From assembly GCF_002086695.1 (NCBI RefSeq), contig NZ_MVIH01000002.1, positions 620,001 to 684,000 of the forward strand: a DNA stretch of 64,000 bases. The letters run 5' to 3'. The position numbers and the translations under genes are program-made. Under the pieces are notes generated by a model, which did not search any database, was not told the DNA's origin, and saw only the letters and a list, made by a program, of their open reading frames with translations. The stretch comes from Mycolicibacterium rhodesiae. Lineage in GTDB: Bacteria > Actinomycetota > Actinomycetes > Mycobacteriales > Mycobacteriaceae. Positions within the stretch are counted from its first letter, which is position 1. Each line of letters starts with the position of its first letter. This document shows, piece by piece, positions 28,101 to 36,986 of the stretch.

Positions 28101-28469
28101 GCGGAGCTGCACTTCCCCGGTGTGCAGCCCGATGCGCAGACGGATGGGCGCCAGTTCGGCGAGTTGCAACTGCAATGCGCACGCGACGGCATCGCTTGCG
28201 CGAGCGAATGCCACGACGAAGCTGTCGCCCTCGCCCTGCTCGACCGGCCGCACACCGCCGTGGGTAGGGACCAGATCGTCGACGGTGCGGTTGAGTTGAT
28301 CAAGGGCGGCCGCCATGGATTCGGACTGGGTCTCCCACAGCCGAGTGGAGCCCTCGACGTCGGCAAGCAACAACGTCACGGTTCCGGTTGGCAGCTCCCC
28401 CACGATCTGCTCGCTCCAGGTCAGCAGCGTCTCCGCCGGTGATTCGATTGCGCTCATGCTAGTCAGCAT
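25155..28469 (-). CDS. Adenylate-cyclase-like / AAA ATPase / LuxR regulator
   Basis: This 1104-residue regulator has an N-terminal class III nucleotidyl cyclase-like domain (~25-185). Visible motifs are ADVEGST, GEGDSFVV, GLHTGEV and TINRAARL. An NB-ARC/AAA ATPase follows, with P-loop LTGSGGVGKTRLA near 242 and LLVLDNCEHML near 315. A helical-repeat region (~550-1030) and a C-terminal LuxR helix-turn-helix (LTPSELDVVRLVSEGLSNRDIA) complete it. This is the mycobacterial class seen in Rv0386/Rv1358/Rv2488c. The usual Lys that selects adenine is not evident before GEGDS, so cyclase activity is uncertain. ATGs at 28469 and 28457 are both possible. It is divergent from the P450. Confidence 0.92.
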   Translation of the reverse strand: MLTSMSAIESPAETLLTWSEQIVGELPTGTVTLLLADVEGSTRLWETQSESMAAALDQLNRTVDDLVPTHGGVRPVEQGEGDSFVVAFARASDAVACALQLQLAELAPIRLRIGLHTGEVQLRDTGNYMGPTINRAARLRDLGHGGQTVLSGATEQLVVDRLPEGAWLSDLGVHQLRDLPRPERVVQLSHPGLRNDFPALRTVNAAGGRHLPAQLTSFIGRDSQIDDVERVLKQNRLVTLTGSGGVGKTRLAVRIAEHLSEGLTGGTWFVDLAPITNPLVVPIVLARTLGLADQPGRSTREAVARFVRNRQMLLVLDNCEHMLDACTELLVELLDVGQEVTVLATSREPLGIAGEVIWRVPSLSVDGEAIELFVDRARRTRPDFGLSEANSSAVAEICRRLDGMPLAIELAAARTRTLSLTQIVDGLHHSFRLLAGGARTAVRRQQTLRASIDWSHTMLTDPERILFRRLAAFMGGFDLNAADAVGADADVEHFQLIDLLGLLVDKSLVVAEEVQGNMRYRLLETVRQYGLEKLTESGEAETVRNRHRDHYTEAAVELAARSGGDGAPLIPWAEIEMDNLRAAHTWSCDSGNFEAALRLVSALQRLWVIRGRFREGVAGFGAVFNDARYRDEDVAPATWIRAVANAELLAVWISVPTSLQRAQYALAAARALDEQALVTQILLTCGLLSMNDSDLAGEYFAEAAGLARATGDSATLYHVYCYECFVTNVVGDPRASEAAGELGRDLADALGDSFMSRYSRTFLTGSLGLQGKLSEALAVGSQLVEEARGAEDRPMQAFGLMALAQVLTFTGNVAGGRAAAEAALEVGASLGGFHDDTAYLAVATAALAAGDAQAARTACEDARRHTTPLKELFVRSLLPMAEAALECGDIAAARRWADETAGVVPGSYRVQALNARARVAVAQSELHQADSDLHDAVTVAERTGGYLRLPETLECLAGLAADDNPVHAVRLLGAADAMRRRHGSTRFPHVQVTCEAALATAREALSTNVFDTAWTEGTALSTSEAINYAQRGRGARGRPASGWESLTPSELDVVRLVSEGLSNRDIAVRLFVSPRTVQSHLTHVYAKLGISSRVQLVQEAARHI

Positions 28470-28633
28470 CCCGGTCCGCCGACTGGCAAATCATCAGCAC
28501 AAATGCGGAGAACCCGGGCAACCGTACGCGGATCTACGACCCCCACACGGCGATTTCTGCGCGTACTGGCCGATGCTCCGAACTGACCGCGAGCCGATAG
28601 TCGGACCAGTACCGACTCCAGGAGACCACCGCC

Positions 28634-29870
28634 ATGACTACCAAACTCGCCCGTTCCGGTGTGAGCGTCTTCGACGCGAACCTGCCGTCGCTGGCCTACG
28701 ACCACCTCGATGATCCCGACCAGGCACACCATGCGATCGCTGTCGCCCGATCGCAGGCACCGATTGCGCTGGGGCCGCATGGGCCCGAGATCTTGAGCTA
28801 CGAGTTCGTCCACACCGTGCTGCGCGATCCGCGGTTTGTCACCGCCACTGGCCTCGGGCTGGATGCACAGGGAATCACTGACGGGCCGCTATGGGACCGC
28901 GCGACCCAGAACATCCTCAGCATCGACGGCGTCGAACATCATCGATTGCGCCGCCTCGTGTCCAAAGCGCTCGCACCGCGGGGAGCCGAACGGCTGCGCG
29001 CCCTGATCACCGCCACCATCACCGAAATCGTCGAGCCACTCACTCACGTCGGACGTTGCGATGCCGTCAGCGATATCGCCCGGGGGTATCCGACGCCGAT
29101 CATCTGTGCGCTGCTCGGTGCGCCCCGAGAGGACTGGGCTTTGTTCTCGGACTGGACGGATGACATCAAAAAGCTGTTCGACTGGAATCTCGCCACAGAC
29201 GGACCGACCATCTTGGCGGCCTGGCGGGACCTCGACGCCTATCTCGAAGACATGGTGGCCCAGCGCAAGCACCGGCTGACCGACGACCTGATCTCAGATC
29301 TCATCCGGGCAGAGGACGATGGCGACCGCCTCACCCACGGCGAGCTGCTGATGCTGGCCGCCGCGCTCTTGGTCGCAGGCACGGACACCACCCGCAACCA
29401 GTTGGCCGCGGCACTTCACGCGCTCTGCGCTCAGCCGGATCAGTGGGCATTGCTTGCTGAGCGCCCGGACCTAGCGCCGAGTGCGGTGCACGAGGTAATG
29501 CGTTACTACCCAATCGTTCTGGCCACCATCCGGAGGGCCGCCGAGGACGTCGATCTGGGCGGCATCGTCATCCCTGCCGGGACTCTCGTCGTTGCCAACA
29601 CCGCCGCCGCCAATCGCGGACCCAGAGGTTTATGCCGACCCGCATCGACTGGACATCATCCGCGAGGGCTCACCGGCGATGCTGACGTTCGGCGGTGGGG
29701 TTCACTACTGCCTGGGCGCACATCTGGCGCGGCTGGAGTTGACCGAGGCACTGCGCGTGGTCACCCGCCGCATGCCTGATCCCGCGCACAGTGCACCGGC
29801 TCGGTGGAATGTGCTGTCTGGCATCACCGGACCCGCCGAATTGCCCATCGAATTCACCGCCGGGCACTGA
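28634..29870 (+). pseudogene. Cytochrome P450 with a single-base frameshift
   Basis: The N-terminal frame (28634 onward) encodes a P450 with the I-helix LLVAGTDTTRNQLA near residue 250 and the K-helix EVMRYYP. It then loses sense after ANTAAANR. The +1 frame resumes it as DPEVYADPHRLD and carries the haem-binding loop FGGGVHYCLGAHLAR. One extra G at 29618/29619 explains this. Without it the gene would be 411 codons, normal for a bacterial P450. As written, the protein ends without its haem cysteine and should be inactive. The ATG has AGGAGA 8 bases upstream. It could be a true recent mutation or a sequencing error. It is divergent from the giant regulator. Confidence 0.88.
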
Positions 29871-29925
29871 ATTGTCCAGGCGCTGGGCGGCGCGAACGGG
29901 CAGATCAGGGGTGCCGAGCGGGCGC

Positions 29926-32466
29926 TCAGTCCAACCGGCCGACGTCGACCACCCGCAATACGGGGGCACCCGCCTCGTCCGAGGCTTCCACGTCCACCTC
30001 GACCTCGATGCCCCAGTCGTGGTCGCCGGCCGGGTCGTCGAGGATCTGCCGCACCCGCCACACGTCGAGTCCTCGGTCGATGATCAGAAGTGCCGGTCCG
30101 CGGGCGTCGGCGCCGGTGCCCACGTCGCTGTGCTCGTCGAAGTAGTCGTCCCCGACCTCGTGCCAGCGCTGCGCGGACCATCCCGAACCGGCGTCCAGTC
30201 CGCCCAGCTCATCCCAGCGGCGCCGGGCGAACAGCTCCACCCGCCGGAACAGGGCGTTACGGACCATCGCGGTGAAGGCCCGCACATTGCCGGTCACCGG
30301 CCGCGGACGCATCGGCACCGCGACCGGGACGTCGTGCGGTTGGTCGGGACTGGTGAGCTCCTCCCATTCGTCCAGCAGGCTGGAGTCGACCTGGCGCACC
30401 AGTTCGCCAAGCCACTCGACGATGTCGGTGAATTCCTCGGTTCGCGCCGCGGTCGGCACCGAGGAGCGCAGCGCCTTGAACGCGTCGGACAGATAACGCA
30501 GTACTGCGCCCTCGGACCGGGTCAGTCCGTAGACACTGACGAACTCGCGGAAGGTGAACGCCCGCTCCCACATCTCGCGGACAACGGATTTCGGCGACAG
30601 CCGGGCGTCCGCGGCCCAGGGGTTGGTGTGCAGGTACACCTCGAAGGTGTGTCCGAGGAGCTCCTCGAGCGGTTTGGGATAGCTGACGTCGTCGAGCAGT
30701 TCGATCCGCTCGTCGTACTCGATGCCGTCGGCTTTCATCGCCGCCACGGCCTCGCCCCTGGCCTTGTTCAACTGCGCAGCCAGAATCTGGCGGGGATCTT
30801 CCAACGTTGCTTCGACCACCGAAACAACATCCAGCGCAAAGGTTTCCGAATCCGGATCGAGGACGCCGACCGCGGCCAGCGCGAACGTCGACAACGGCTG
30901 ATTGAGGGCGAAGTCGGGCGGCAGGTCGACGGTCAGCCGGTAGCGGCGGCCGTCGGCCTGTGGTTCGTCGAGCCGTTCGAGGACCCCGGCCTGCAGCAAC
31001 GAGCGGGCGATGCCGACGGCTTCCCGGATGTGCTGTAACTGGCGCTTGCGGGGCTCGTGATTGTCGGTGAGTAGTCGCCGCATTGCGACGAACGGGTCAC
31101 CGGGACGGTCCACCACGTCGAGGATCATCGCCGTGGACACGCGCATGTTGCTGGTCAGGGGCTCCGGGGTGGCTTCGACCAGCCGCGTCATGGTGGCCTC
31201 GCTCCACGGCACCGTGCCTTCGGGTACTTTGCGGCGCACGAGTTTTCGCCGTTTCTTCGGATCGTCGGCGACCTTGGCGAACTGTTTGAGGTTCTCGACT
31301 TCGTGGTCGGGCGCCTGCACGACGACGGTGCCGGCCGTGTCGTAACCGGCCCGGCCGGCGCGACCGGCGATCTGATGGAACTCGCGGGCATTGAGCAGCC
31401 GGGTCCGGGTCCCGTCGTACTTCGACAGAGCCGAGAAGACGACCGTCCGGATCGGCACGTTGATGCCGACCCCCAAAGTGTCGGTGCCGCAGATGACTTT
31501 GAGCAGGCCTGCTTGCGCAAGCTGTTCCACCAGCCGCCGGTACTTGGGCAGCATCCCGGCATGGTGGACGCCGATGCCGTGTCGAACCAGTCGTGACAGC
31601 GTCGAGCCGAACGCGGTCGAGAATCGAAAGCTGCCGATGTGCTCGGCGATCGCTGCCTTCTCCTCCTTGGTGCTGACGTTGACACTCATCAGCGCCTGGG
31701 CGCGTTCCAACGCGGACGCCTGGGTGAAGTGCACGATGTAGATCGGCGCCTGTTTGGTCTGCAGCAGTTCGGTGATCGTTTCGTGCATGGGCGTGGTCGC
31801 ATACGAGTAGAACAGCGGTACGGGACGCTGGGCGCCGGCGACGAGGGCGGTCGGCCTACCGGTGCGACGGGTGAGGTCCTTGCGCAGAAAGCTGACGTCG
31901 CCGAGCGTGGCCGACATCAACAGGAACTGGGCATGCGGCAACTCCAGAAGCGGTACCTGCCAGGCCCAGCCGCGGTCGGGGTCGCCGTAGAAATGGAACT
32001 CGTCCATCACGACCACGCCGATGTCGGCGTCCGCTCCTTCGCGAAGCGCGATGTTGGCCAGGATTTCCGCGGTGCAGGCGATGATCGGGGCGCTCGCGTT
32101 GACCGCGGCGTCGCCGGTGAGCATGCCCACGTTTGCGGCACCGAACGTCGCGCACAGCGCGAAGAACTTCTCGCTGACCAGAGCTTTGATCGGTGCCGTG
32201 TAGTAGCTTCGCCGCTCTGCGGCCACGGCCGCGTACAGCGCCCCGGTGGCCACCAGGGACTTCCCGGAGCCCGTCGGTGTCGCCAGAACGACGTTGGCGC
32301 CGCTGACCAATTCGATCAGCGCTTCCTCCTGCGCCGGGTACAGCGGGGTGCCGTTGGCTTCGGCCCAGCCGGCGAAGGTGGTGAACAGCCGGTCCGGGTC
32401 GGAGCCCAGCGCGCGAACTGCGGACAGATCGGCGGGGTCGTCGAGGAGGGGAGTGGAAGCAGTCAT
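29926..32466 (-). CDS. Ski2-like DEAD/DEAH-box helicase with DUF3516-type C-terminus
   Basis: This 846-residue superfamily 2 helicase has motif I ATPTGSGKS near residue 65 and motif II DEFH near 153. Motif III SAT is near 186 and motif VI QIAGRAGRAG near 368. CGTDTLGVGINVP and the RAGRAG box place it with Ski2/Brr2-like helicases. The C-terminal ~450 residues (PEGTVPWSEATMTRLVEATPE onward; YLSDAFKALRSSVP) match the DUF3516-type extension found in actinobacteria, rather than an arch domain I can recognise. It probably unwinds or remodels RNA. It lies in the same orientation as the sulfite-oxidase-like gene, 79 bases downstream of its stop. Confidence 0.9.
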   Translation of the reverse strand: MTASTPLLDDPADLSAVRALGSDPDRLFTTFAGWAEANGTPLYPAQEEALIELVSGANVVLATPTGSGKSLVATGALYAAVAAERRSYYTAPIKALVSEKFFALCATFGAANVGMLTGDAAVNASAPIIACTAEILANIALREGADADIGVVVMDEFHFYGDPDRGWAWQVPLLELPHAQFLLMSATLGDVSFLRKDLTRRTGRPTALVAGAQRPVPLFYSYATTPMHETITELLQTKQAPIYIVHFTQASALERAQALMSVNVSTKEEKAAIAEHIGSFRFSTAFGSTLSRLVRHGIGVHHAGMLPKYRRLVEQLAQAGLLKVICGTDTLGVGINVPIRTVVFSALSKYDGTRTRLLNAREFHQIAGRAGRAGYDTAGTVVVQAPDHEVENLKQFAKVADDPKKRRKLVRRKVPEGTVPWSEATMTRLVEATPEPLTSNMRVSTAMILDVVDRPGDPFVAMRRLLTDNHEPRKRQLQHIREAVGIARSLLQAGVLERLDEPQADGRRYRLTVDLPPDFALNQPLSTFALAAVGVLDPDSETFALDVVSVVEATLEDPRQILAAQLNKARGEAVAAMKADGIEYDERIELLDDVSYPKPLEELLGHTFEVYLHTNPWAADARLSPKSVVREMWERAFTFREFVSVYGLTRSEGAVLRYLSDAFKALRSSVPTAARTEEFTDIVEWLGELVRQVDSSLLDEWEELTSPDQPHDVPVAVPMRPRPVTGNVRAFTAMVRNALFRRVELFARRRWDELGGLDAGSGWSAQRWHEVGDDYFDEHSDVGTGADARGPALLIIDRGLDVWRVRQILDDPAGDHDWGIEVEVDVEASDEAGAPVLRVVDVGRLD

Positions 32467-32545
32467 CGGGATACTGGCACAGCCTAGTCAGGCTGCGCCG
32501 ACCTGGTCGGATGCAGGCCGGGCTTCGTTCCGTGGTGGAACGTGG

Positions 32546-33628
32546 TCAGGGATTGTCGCCAACTGAGATCGGATGGGCGAGAACCGATTCGTGCATGTAG
32601 CCCAACTCGTTCCAGGGGGTGGAATCTGGCTGAACGCGCCCCCGGTCGTCGGCGGCGCGCACGCGTAGGACGTGCTCGCCCGGTTGGGCGTCCCAGCGGA
32701 GTTGCCACCGGGCCCACACGCCAGGTTCGCCACTGGAGGTGATGGTGGCGCTCTGCCAGGCATGATCGTCGATCCGATAGTCGACGGAGGTGACCCGAGC
32801 CTCACCGGCGAACGCCCGGCCGCGGATGATCTGCGGGCCAGGGCACAGGCGTGCCGGCCAAGGCAGTTCGACCAGGCTGGACAGCGCAGGTTCGGTGATG
32901 GCGGGGCCCCGAGCCTGGTCGCCTGCGGCGGGGTAGCCCGGCCCGATCATCACGTAATCGATGGTGTTCCAAGGCACTTCGACATGCTGCGTGGCGACGT
33001 CGATACGGCCGAGCCACTTGATGCTGGCGGCGCCGAGCCACCCCGATACGACCAATCGCGCCGGGAAGCCGTGGTCAGGTGGCAACTCTTCGCCGTTCAT
33101 CGCCCACGCGACGATGGTGTCGTCGGCGAGGGCTTTGGCCAACGGTAATGGGCGCCTGGCCCGGATCGCATCGAGCGATTCGGGCACGACTTCGCTGGCA
33201 TCGGCCGTGATACCGGCCGACTCCAGCAGGTCGCGCAACCGGACGCCGGTCCATTCGGCGGTGCCGATTGCGGTACGCCCCCACTGGGTGCCTTCGAAGG
33301 TTTGGCCGACCTCGAGCCCGAACTGCACCCGCCGGTTGCCCGCGCACTCAATGGTGCGCACGATGGACGTCAGCGGGAAATTTGTGCGCAGATCGTTGTA
33401 ACCGAGCGAAACGGCTTGCCGCACACCGTCACCAGTGATCTGCAACTTCCAGTCGGCGGCATCGATGACTGGTGTGTCGGCGTGGCTGCGCACGAAAAAT
33501 CGATCGGTGCCGACGATGTCGCCGAACATCCGATCGGGGCGGGTGCCGTAGTCCAGCCCCGAGCCGGTGTCTTCCATCAGATCCGGCGGCGTTGGCTTGA
33601 CGAGCCCGTGTCGATCAACGTTTGGCAT
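32546..33628 (-). CDS. Sulfite-oxidase-like molybdopterin oxidoreductase
   Basis: This 360-residue protein has the molybdopterin-binding fold (~35-240) with the Mo-ligating cysteine in TIECAGNRR near residue 95. Co-factor segments are RLVVSGWLGAASIKWLG, and VEVPWNTIDY follows. A C-terminal Mo-co dimerisation domain (~265-350, GRAFAGEARVTSVDYRIDDHAW) completes it. There is no haem domain and no signal peptide in view, so it is likely cytosolic. It catalyses oxidation of sulfite or a related S/N-oxide. The first residues look like a simple start; no strong Shine-Dalgarno is seen. Confidence 0.9.
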   Translation of the reverse strand: MPNVDRHGLVKPTPPDLMEDTGSGLDYGTRPDRMFGDIVGTDRFFVRSHADTPVIDAADWKLQITGDGVRQAVSLGYNDLRTNFPLTSIVRTIECAGNRRVQFGLEVGQTFEGTQWGRTAIGTAEWTGVRLRDLLESAGITADASEVVPESLDAIRARRPLPLAKALADDTIVAWAMNGEELPPDHGFPARLVVSGWLGAASIKWLGRIDVATQHVEVPWNTIDYVMIGPGYPAAGDQARGPAITEPALSSLVELPWPARLCPGPQIIRGRAFAGEARVTSVDYRIDDHAWQSATITSSGEPGVWARWQLRWDAQPGEHVLRVRAADDRGRVQPDSTPWNELGYMHESVLAHPISVGDNP

Positions 33629-33676
33629 CGACCCATTATCCCGCGTGCGCGACCGGGCTCACCATGAACGCCCGGC

Positions 33677-35053
33677 TCAGGCGGTCGCCTTCTCGTAGGC
33701 GACGGGGGGAGGTGCGTCGTCGGTACCCGGCATGGCGGTGCCGTTGAGCGGACAGCGGGTGGTCTCGGGCACCTTGATCAGGGCGAGCGCGCCGATCACG
33801 CAGGCGCCCATCATGTAGTACGCAGGGATCAGGGCATCGCCGGTGCGGGTGGTGAGCCAGTCGTTGACCGCCGGCGCGGTGCCGCCGAACAGGGATGTCG
33901 AGACGTTGTAGGCAATGGCGAAACCGGCATAGCGTACCTGCGTCGGAAACATGGCGGGAAAGGTCGCCGAAATCGTGGCCAGCTGCGGCACATACAGCAA
34001 TCCGAGCACGGCGAACCCGATGACGGCTCCAGCCAAGCCGGTGCCCATCAGCAGGAACATCGGCAAGCCTGCCACGAACAGCCCGATCAACGAGAACCAC
34101 CACAGCGGCTTGCGGCCCACCCGATCCGAGAGCAGACCGGCGAACGGGACGAAGACCATCATTGACAACATCCCGATGATCGGCACCAACAGCGACTGGT
34201 CGGCAGACAGACCGATCTCGTTCTCCAGATAGGTCGGCATGTAGGTCAGCAGCGTGTAGTTGACGACGTTCAGTGCGACGACCATGCCGCCCAGCTGCAG
34301 GATCGGCCGCCAGTACCCGGTGATGAGGTCGCGGAATTGGGTCGTCGTCTGGTCTTCGGTATCGCCGTGGGCTTCGAGTTCCCGGAACACCGGTGTGTCT
34401 TCCAGCCGAGACCGCAGGTAGACCCCGATCAAGCCGAGTGGCGCTGCGACGAGAAACGGAAGCCGCCATCCCCACGCCTGCATCTGGTCGTCGCCAAGCA
34501 CCAGCGAGCAGCCCAGCATCAGTAGAGCGCCGAAGGAGAACCCGGCCAGGGTGCCGAACTCGAGGAAGCTGCCCAACACGCCGCGACGACGGCTCGGCGC
34601 GTATTCGGCCATGAACGTGGCCGCACCGCCGTACTCACCGCCCGTGGAGAACCCTTGGATCATCCGCAGCAGGACCAGCAGAAGCGGGGCCCAGATGCCG
34701 ATCGTGGCGTACGTCGGGACCAGGCCGACCAAGAACGTCGCGCTGGCCATGAGCAGAATGGTGATGGCCAGCACAGCTTTTCGACCCAGACGGTCGCCGA
34801 GCGGTCCCCATACGAATCCGCCGAGCGGCCTGACCAGGAACGACACCGCGAATGTCATGAGCGCCAGCAGCGTTGCCTGTTCGGTGTCTCCGGGGAAAAT
34901 CGCCGCCGAGATGTAGGTGACGCCATAGGCGTAGATACCGTAGTCGAACCATTCCGTCGCGTTGCCGATGGCCGAGGCGGCGATGGCTTTCTTCAAAACG
35001 CCAGGCGAGGGTTCCTTGTCGACGACCGGTGGTCGATGTTCTCCGGCGTCCAC
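33677..35053 (-). CDS. MFS transporter, metabolite:H+ symporter (ProP-like)
   Basis: This 458-residue transporter has 12 helices of the MHS family, which takes up dicarboxylates, osmolytes or aromatic acids with protons. The signature GDRLGRKAVL lies in loop 2-3 and RMIQGFSTGGEYGGAATFMAEYAP in TM4-5. LSDRVGRKPL is the second-half equivalent. NATEWFDYGIYAYG in TM1 is typical. It starts with GTG, with AGGAGGG 5 bases upstream. A perfect 14-bp inverted repeat lies 134 bases upstream. Confidence 0.92.
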   Translation of the reverse strand: MDAGEHRPPVVDKEPSPGVLKKAIAASAIGNATEWFDYGIYAYGVTYISAAIFPGDTEQATLLALMTFAVSFLVRPLGGFVWGPLGDRLGRKAVLAITILLMASATFLVGLVPTYATIGIWAPLLLVLLRMIQGFSTGGEYGGAATFMAEYAPSRRRGVLGSFLEFGTLAGFSFGALLMLGCSLVLGDDQMQAWGWRLPFLVAAPLGLIGVYLRSRLEDTPVFRELEAHGDTEDQTTTQFRDLITGYWRPILQLGGMVVALNVVNYTLLTYMPTYLENEIGLSADQSLLVPIIGMLSMMVFVPFAGLLSDRVGRKPLWWFSLIGLFVAGLPMFLLMGTGLAGAVIGFAVLGLLYVPQLATISATFPAMFPTQVRYAGFAIAYNVSTSLFGGTAPAVNDWLTTRTGDALIPAYYMMGACVIGALALIKVPETTRCPLNGTAMPGTDDAPPPVAYEKATA

Positions 35054-35186
35054 AGGGAGCCCTCCTTCGGATAGCTGATCGGTGCGGCGGGGCCGCCCAC
35101 AGCGCGTTCCCAGTTGCCTGGTGGTCGAAACCCAGAGTAGGAAAGAAACTCTCGAGTAGTTGTTGACGACCGTCTACTGTTGCTCG

Positions 35187-35231
35187 GCGGCAACTATTGC
35201 TCGGCGGGTGGGGGCGGGCAATAGTTGCCGC
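35187..35231. repeat. 14-bp perfect inverted repeat between thrE-like and MFS genes
   Basis: GCGGCAACTATTGC (35187-35200) and GCAATAGTTGCCGC (35218-35231) enclose 17 bases. The repeat lies 30 bases after the stop of the upstream exporter gene and 134 bases before the MFS start, on the same strand. It can be a strong hairpin terminator without a U-tract, or a two-site operator for the MFS gene. A further short pair, GTAGTTGTTG and CGTCTACTGTTG, lies just beyond it. Confidence 0.6.
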
Positions 35232-35260
35232 GTTGTGCGACCGCTCGTCGGCAGACTGCG

Positions 35261-36838
35261 CTACGGCGTGTCCGGTCGGTCACCGGACTGACGCTGCTCA
35301 GGCGGGCCGGTATCGTCGGCCGGGGTGGGCTCCAGCGCCACACTCCACGATCGTTGGTGGGGTGCGCGCTTGGCGGGACGTTCGGCAACCGGCCGCAGTC
35401 GAACGACGCGTCCGACCGCACGACGCAGGCCCGGTGGCCCCTCGACTCGGAAGAAGTCGCCTACCCGGCCTGCGCGATAGCGCAAGGGGGATCCGAGCAA
35501 CTCTCCCATGACCACGCCCGCCCCGATGGCCAGCGCGGTGGCGGCCGCTGCCAGGGCCTGGGCGGCCCCGCCGACGTAGTCACCGTCGACGGCCAGGAAG
35601 AACACCGCCCGAAAGACGGCCAGGCCGGGCAACATTGGCGTGATGCCCGCTGTTGCCGTCACCAGGGAGGGCGCCTGGTGCCGAATGGAGAGAAAGGTGG
35701 CCAGCAGGCCCACCCCGGCCGCCGCGATGCCGGTGGCGACCACTTGGCCGAAGTCGGCGTTGCCGAGACCGATCAACGCCAATTCGGCGAGACCGGCCAC
35801 CGCCCCGGCGGTGACCATCGCACGTGGGCGGGCGTAACTGGCAAGGGCCAGGCACGCGCCGGCCAACGCGGCGCCGGAGACCGCGAGCACGATCGGAAAT
35901 GGCCGGTTCGGGATGATGAACGATTCGGTGGCATCGACGCGAAGCTCGATCTGAACGCCCGCAAGTGCGGCCATCTGCAGCCCGGCGAGGATGCCTACGA
36001 CGATGCCGGCGGTGAGGAACAGGACGTCACCGAGCCGGGCGACGGCGGTCAGCATGTAACCGGTCAAGGCATCCTGTACCGAGCCCACCAGAGTCATCCC
36101 CGACAGCAATACGACGATCCCGGTGGCGACCAACGCGGTAGGACCTTGTCCCGCGAACAGATATGCCAGCACCGCGATGATGGTGGCGATCGCCGCACCG
36201 GCGGCCTGCTGGAAGAAAAATGGGGTGCCGGCGCGGTTCAGCAACCGCGCCACCCGGTCGATCAGCGCCGCTGACACTGCGGCCAGTAGGCAGGTCAGCC
36301 AGGTGCCTCCCATCAGCATCGCGATGCCGATGGCAAATCCGGCCCATCCCGCGGTCGCCACCCAGCGCGGATAGGGATGGGGCTGCGCCGTCAGTTCGTC
36401 CATCGCCTCGTGGGCGTCGTCCACGGAGACGCCGCCTGAGGTGATGCGACGGACCAGGCCGTCGAGCTCGGCCAGCCGGGTGTAGTCGGTTGAGCGCGCC
36501 TGCACCGACCGGACGATGGTTACCGGCGGACTGTCGGCAGTTGGCAGGGCCGACACGAATATCGTGGTGACGAACACATCGACGACGCAGTCATTGAGTT
36601 GGTAGGCCTGCGCCACGTCCTGAGCAGTGGCCACCACATCGGCAGTTCCGGATCCCGACGACAACATCACCTCGGCCAGCCGGATGGTGAGGTCGAGGAC
36701 CCGTCGGGTGTGGCGGTCTCCCAACCCTGCCGAGTCGCGAGTGCGCTGGCCCGCCCCCGGGGCGGGGTCGCGCCGGCCCCGTAGGCTGATATTCAGCCCT
36801 CGGCGACGTGCCGCCCGGGCCGACCGATCGGACGCCAT
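35261..36838 (-). CDS. ThrE-type threonine/serine exporter
   Basis: This 525-residue protein has a cytoplasmic N-terminal domain (~45-160, VLDLTIRLAEVMLSSGSGTADVVATAQDVAQAYQL). About ten helices (WVATAGWAGFAIGIAMLMGG onward) form the two halves of the ThrE fold. ITPMLPGLAVFRAVFFL and SGMTLVGSVQDALTGYMLTA are family marks. It resembles mycobacterial Rv3737. The C-terminal ~60 residues are Arg/Pro-rich and low complexity. It likely exports threonine, serine or related compounds by proton motive force. Confidence 0.9.
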   Translation of the reverse strand: MASDRSARAARRRGLNISLRGRRDPAPGAGQRTRDSAGLGDRHTRRVLDLTIRLAEVMLSSGSGTADVVATAQDVAQAYQLNDCVVDVFVTTIFVSALPTADSPPVTIVRSVQARSTDYTRLAELDGLVRRITSGGVSVDDAHEAMDELTAQPHPYPRWVATAGWAGFAIGIAMLMGGTWLTCLLAAVSAALIDRVARLLNRAGTPFFFQQAAGAAIATIIAVLAYLFAGQGPTALVATGIVVLLSGMTLVGSVQDALTGYMLTAVARLGDVLFLTAGIVVGILAGLQMAALAGVQIELRVDATESFIIPNRPFPIVLAVSGAALAGACLALASYARPRAMVTAGAVAGLAELALIGLGNADFGQVVATGIAAAGVGLLATFLSIRHQAPSLVTATAGITPMLPGLAVFRAVFFLAVDGDYVGGAAQALAAAATALAIGAGVVMGELLGSPLRYRAGRVGDFFRVEGPPGLRRAVGRVVRLRPVAERPAKRAPHQRSWSVALEPTPADDTGPPEQRQSGDRPDTP

Positions 36839-36986
36839 CTGTCCGACGATACCGAGGAACTGCTCAACGATGTGAGTGGCTGCCCTTCGGCGATGCGAAA
36901 CCGTATATCCAGCAACGGATTCGGTCCGTGTCTAGCCTTTGCCGGGCTCGATGGCCAAGCTCAGGCAGCAGTGCCGGGACAGGTGC

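Noticed and set aside
29592-29870. Independent small haem protein encoded by the second P450 frame
   Set aside because: It starts inside the P450 sequence and is explained by a single-base frameshift.
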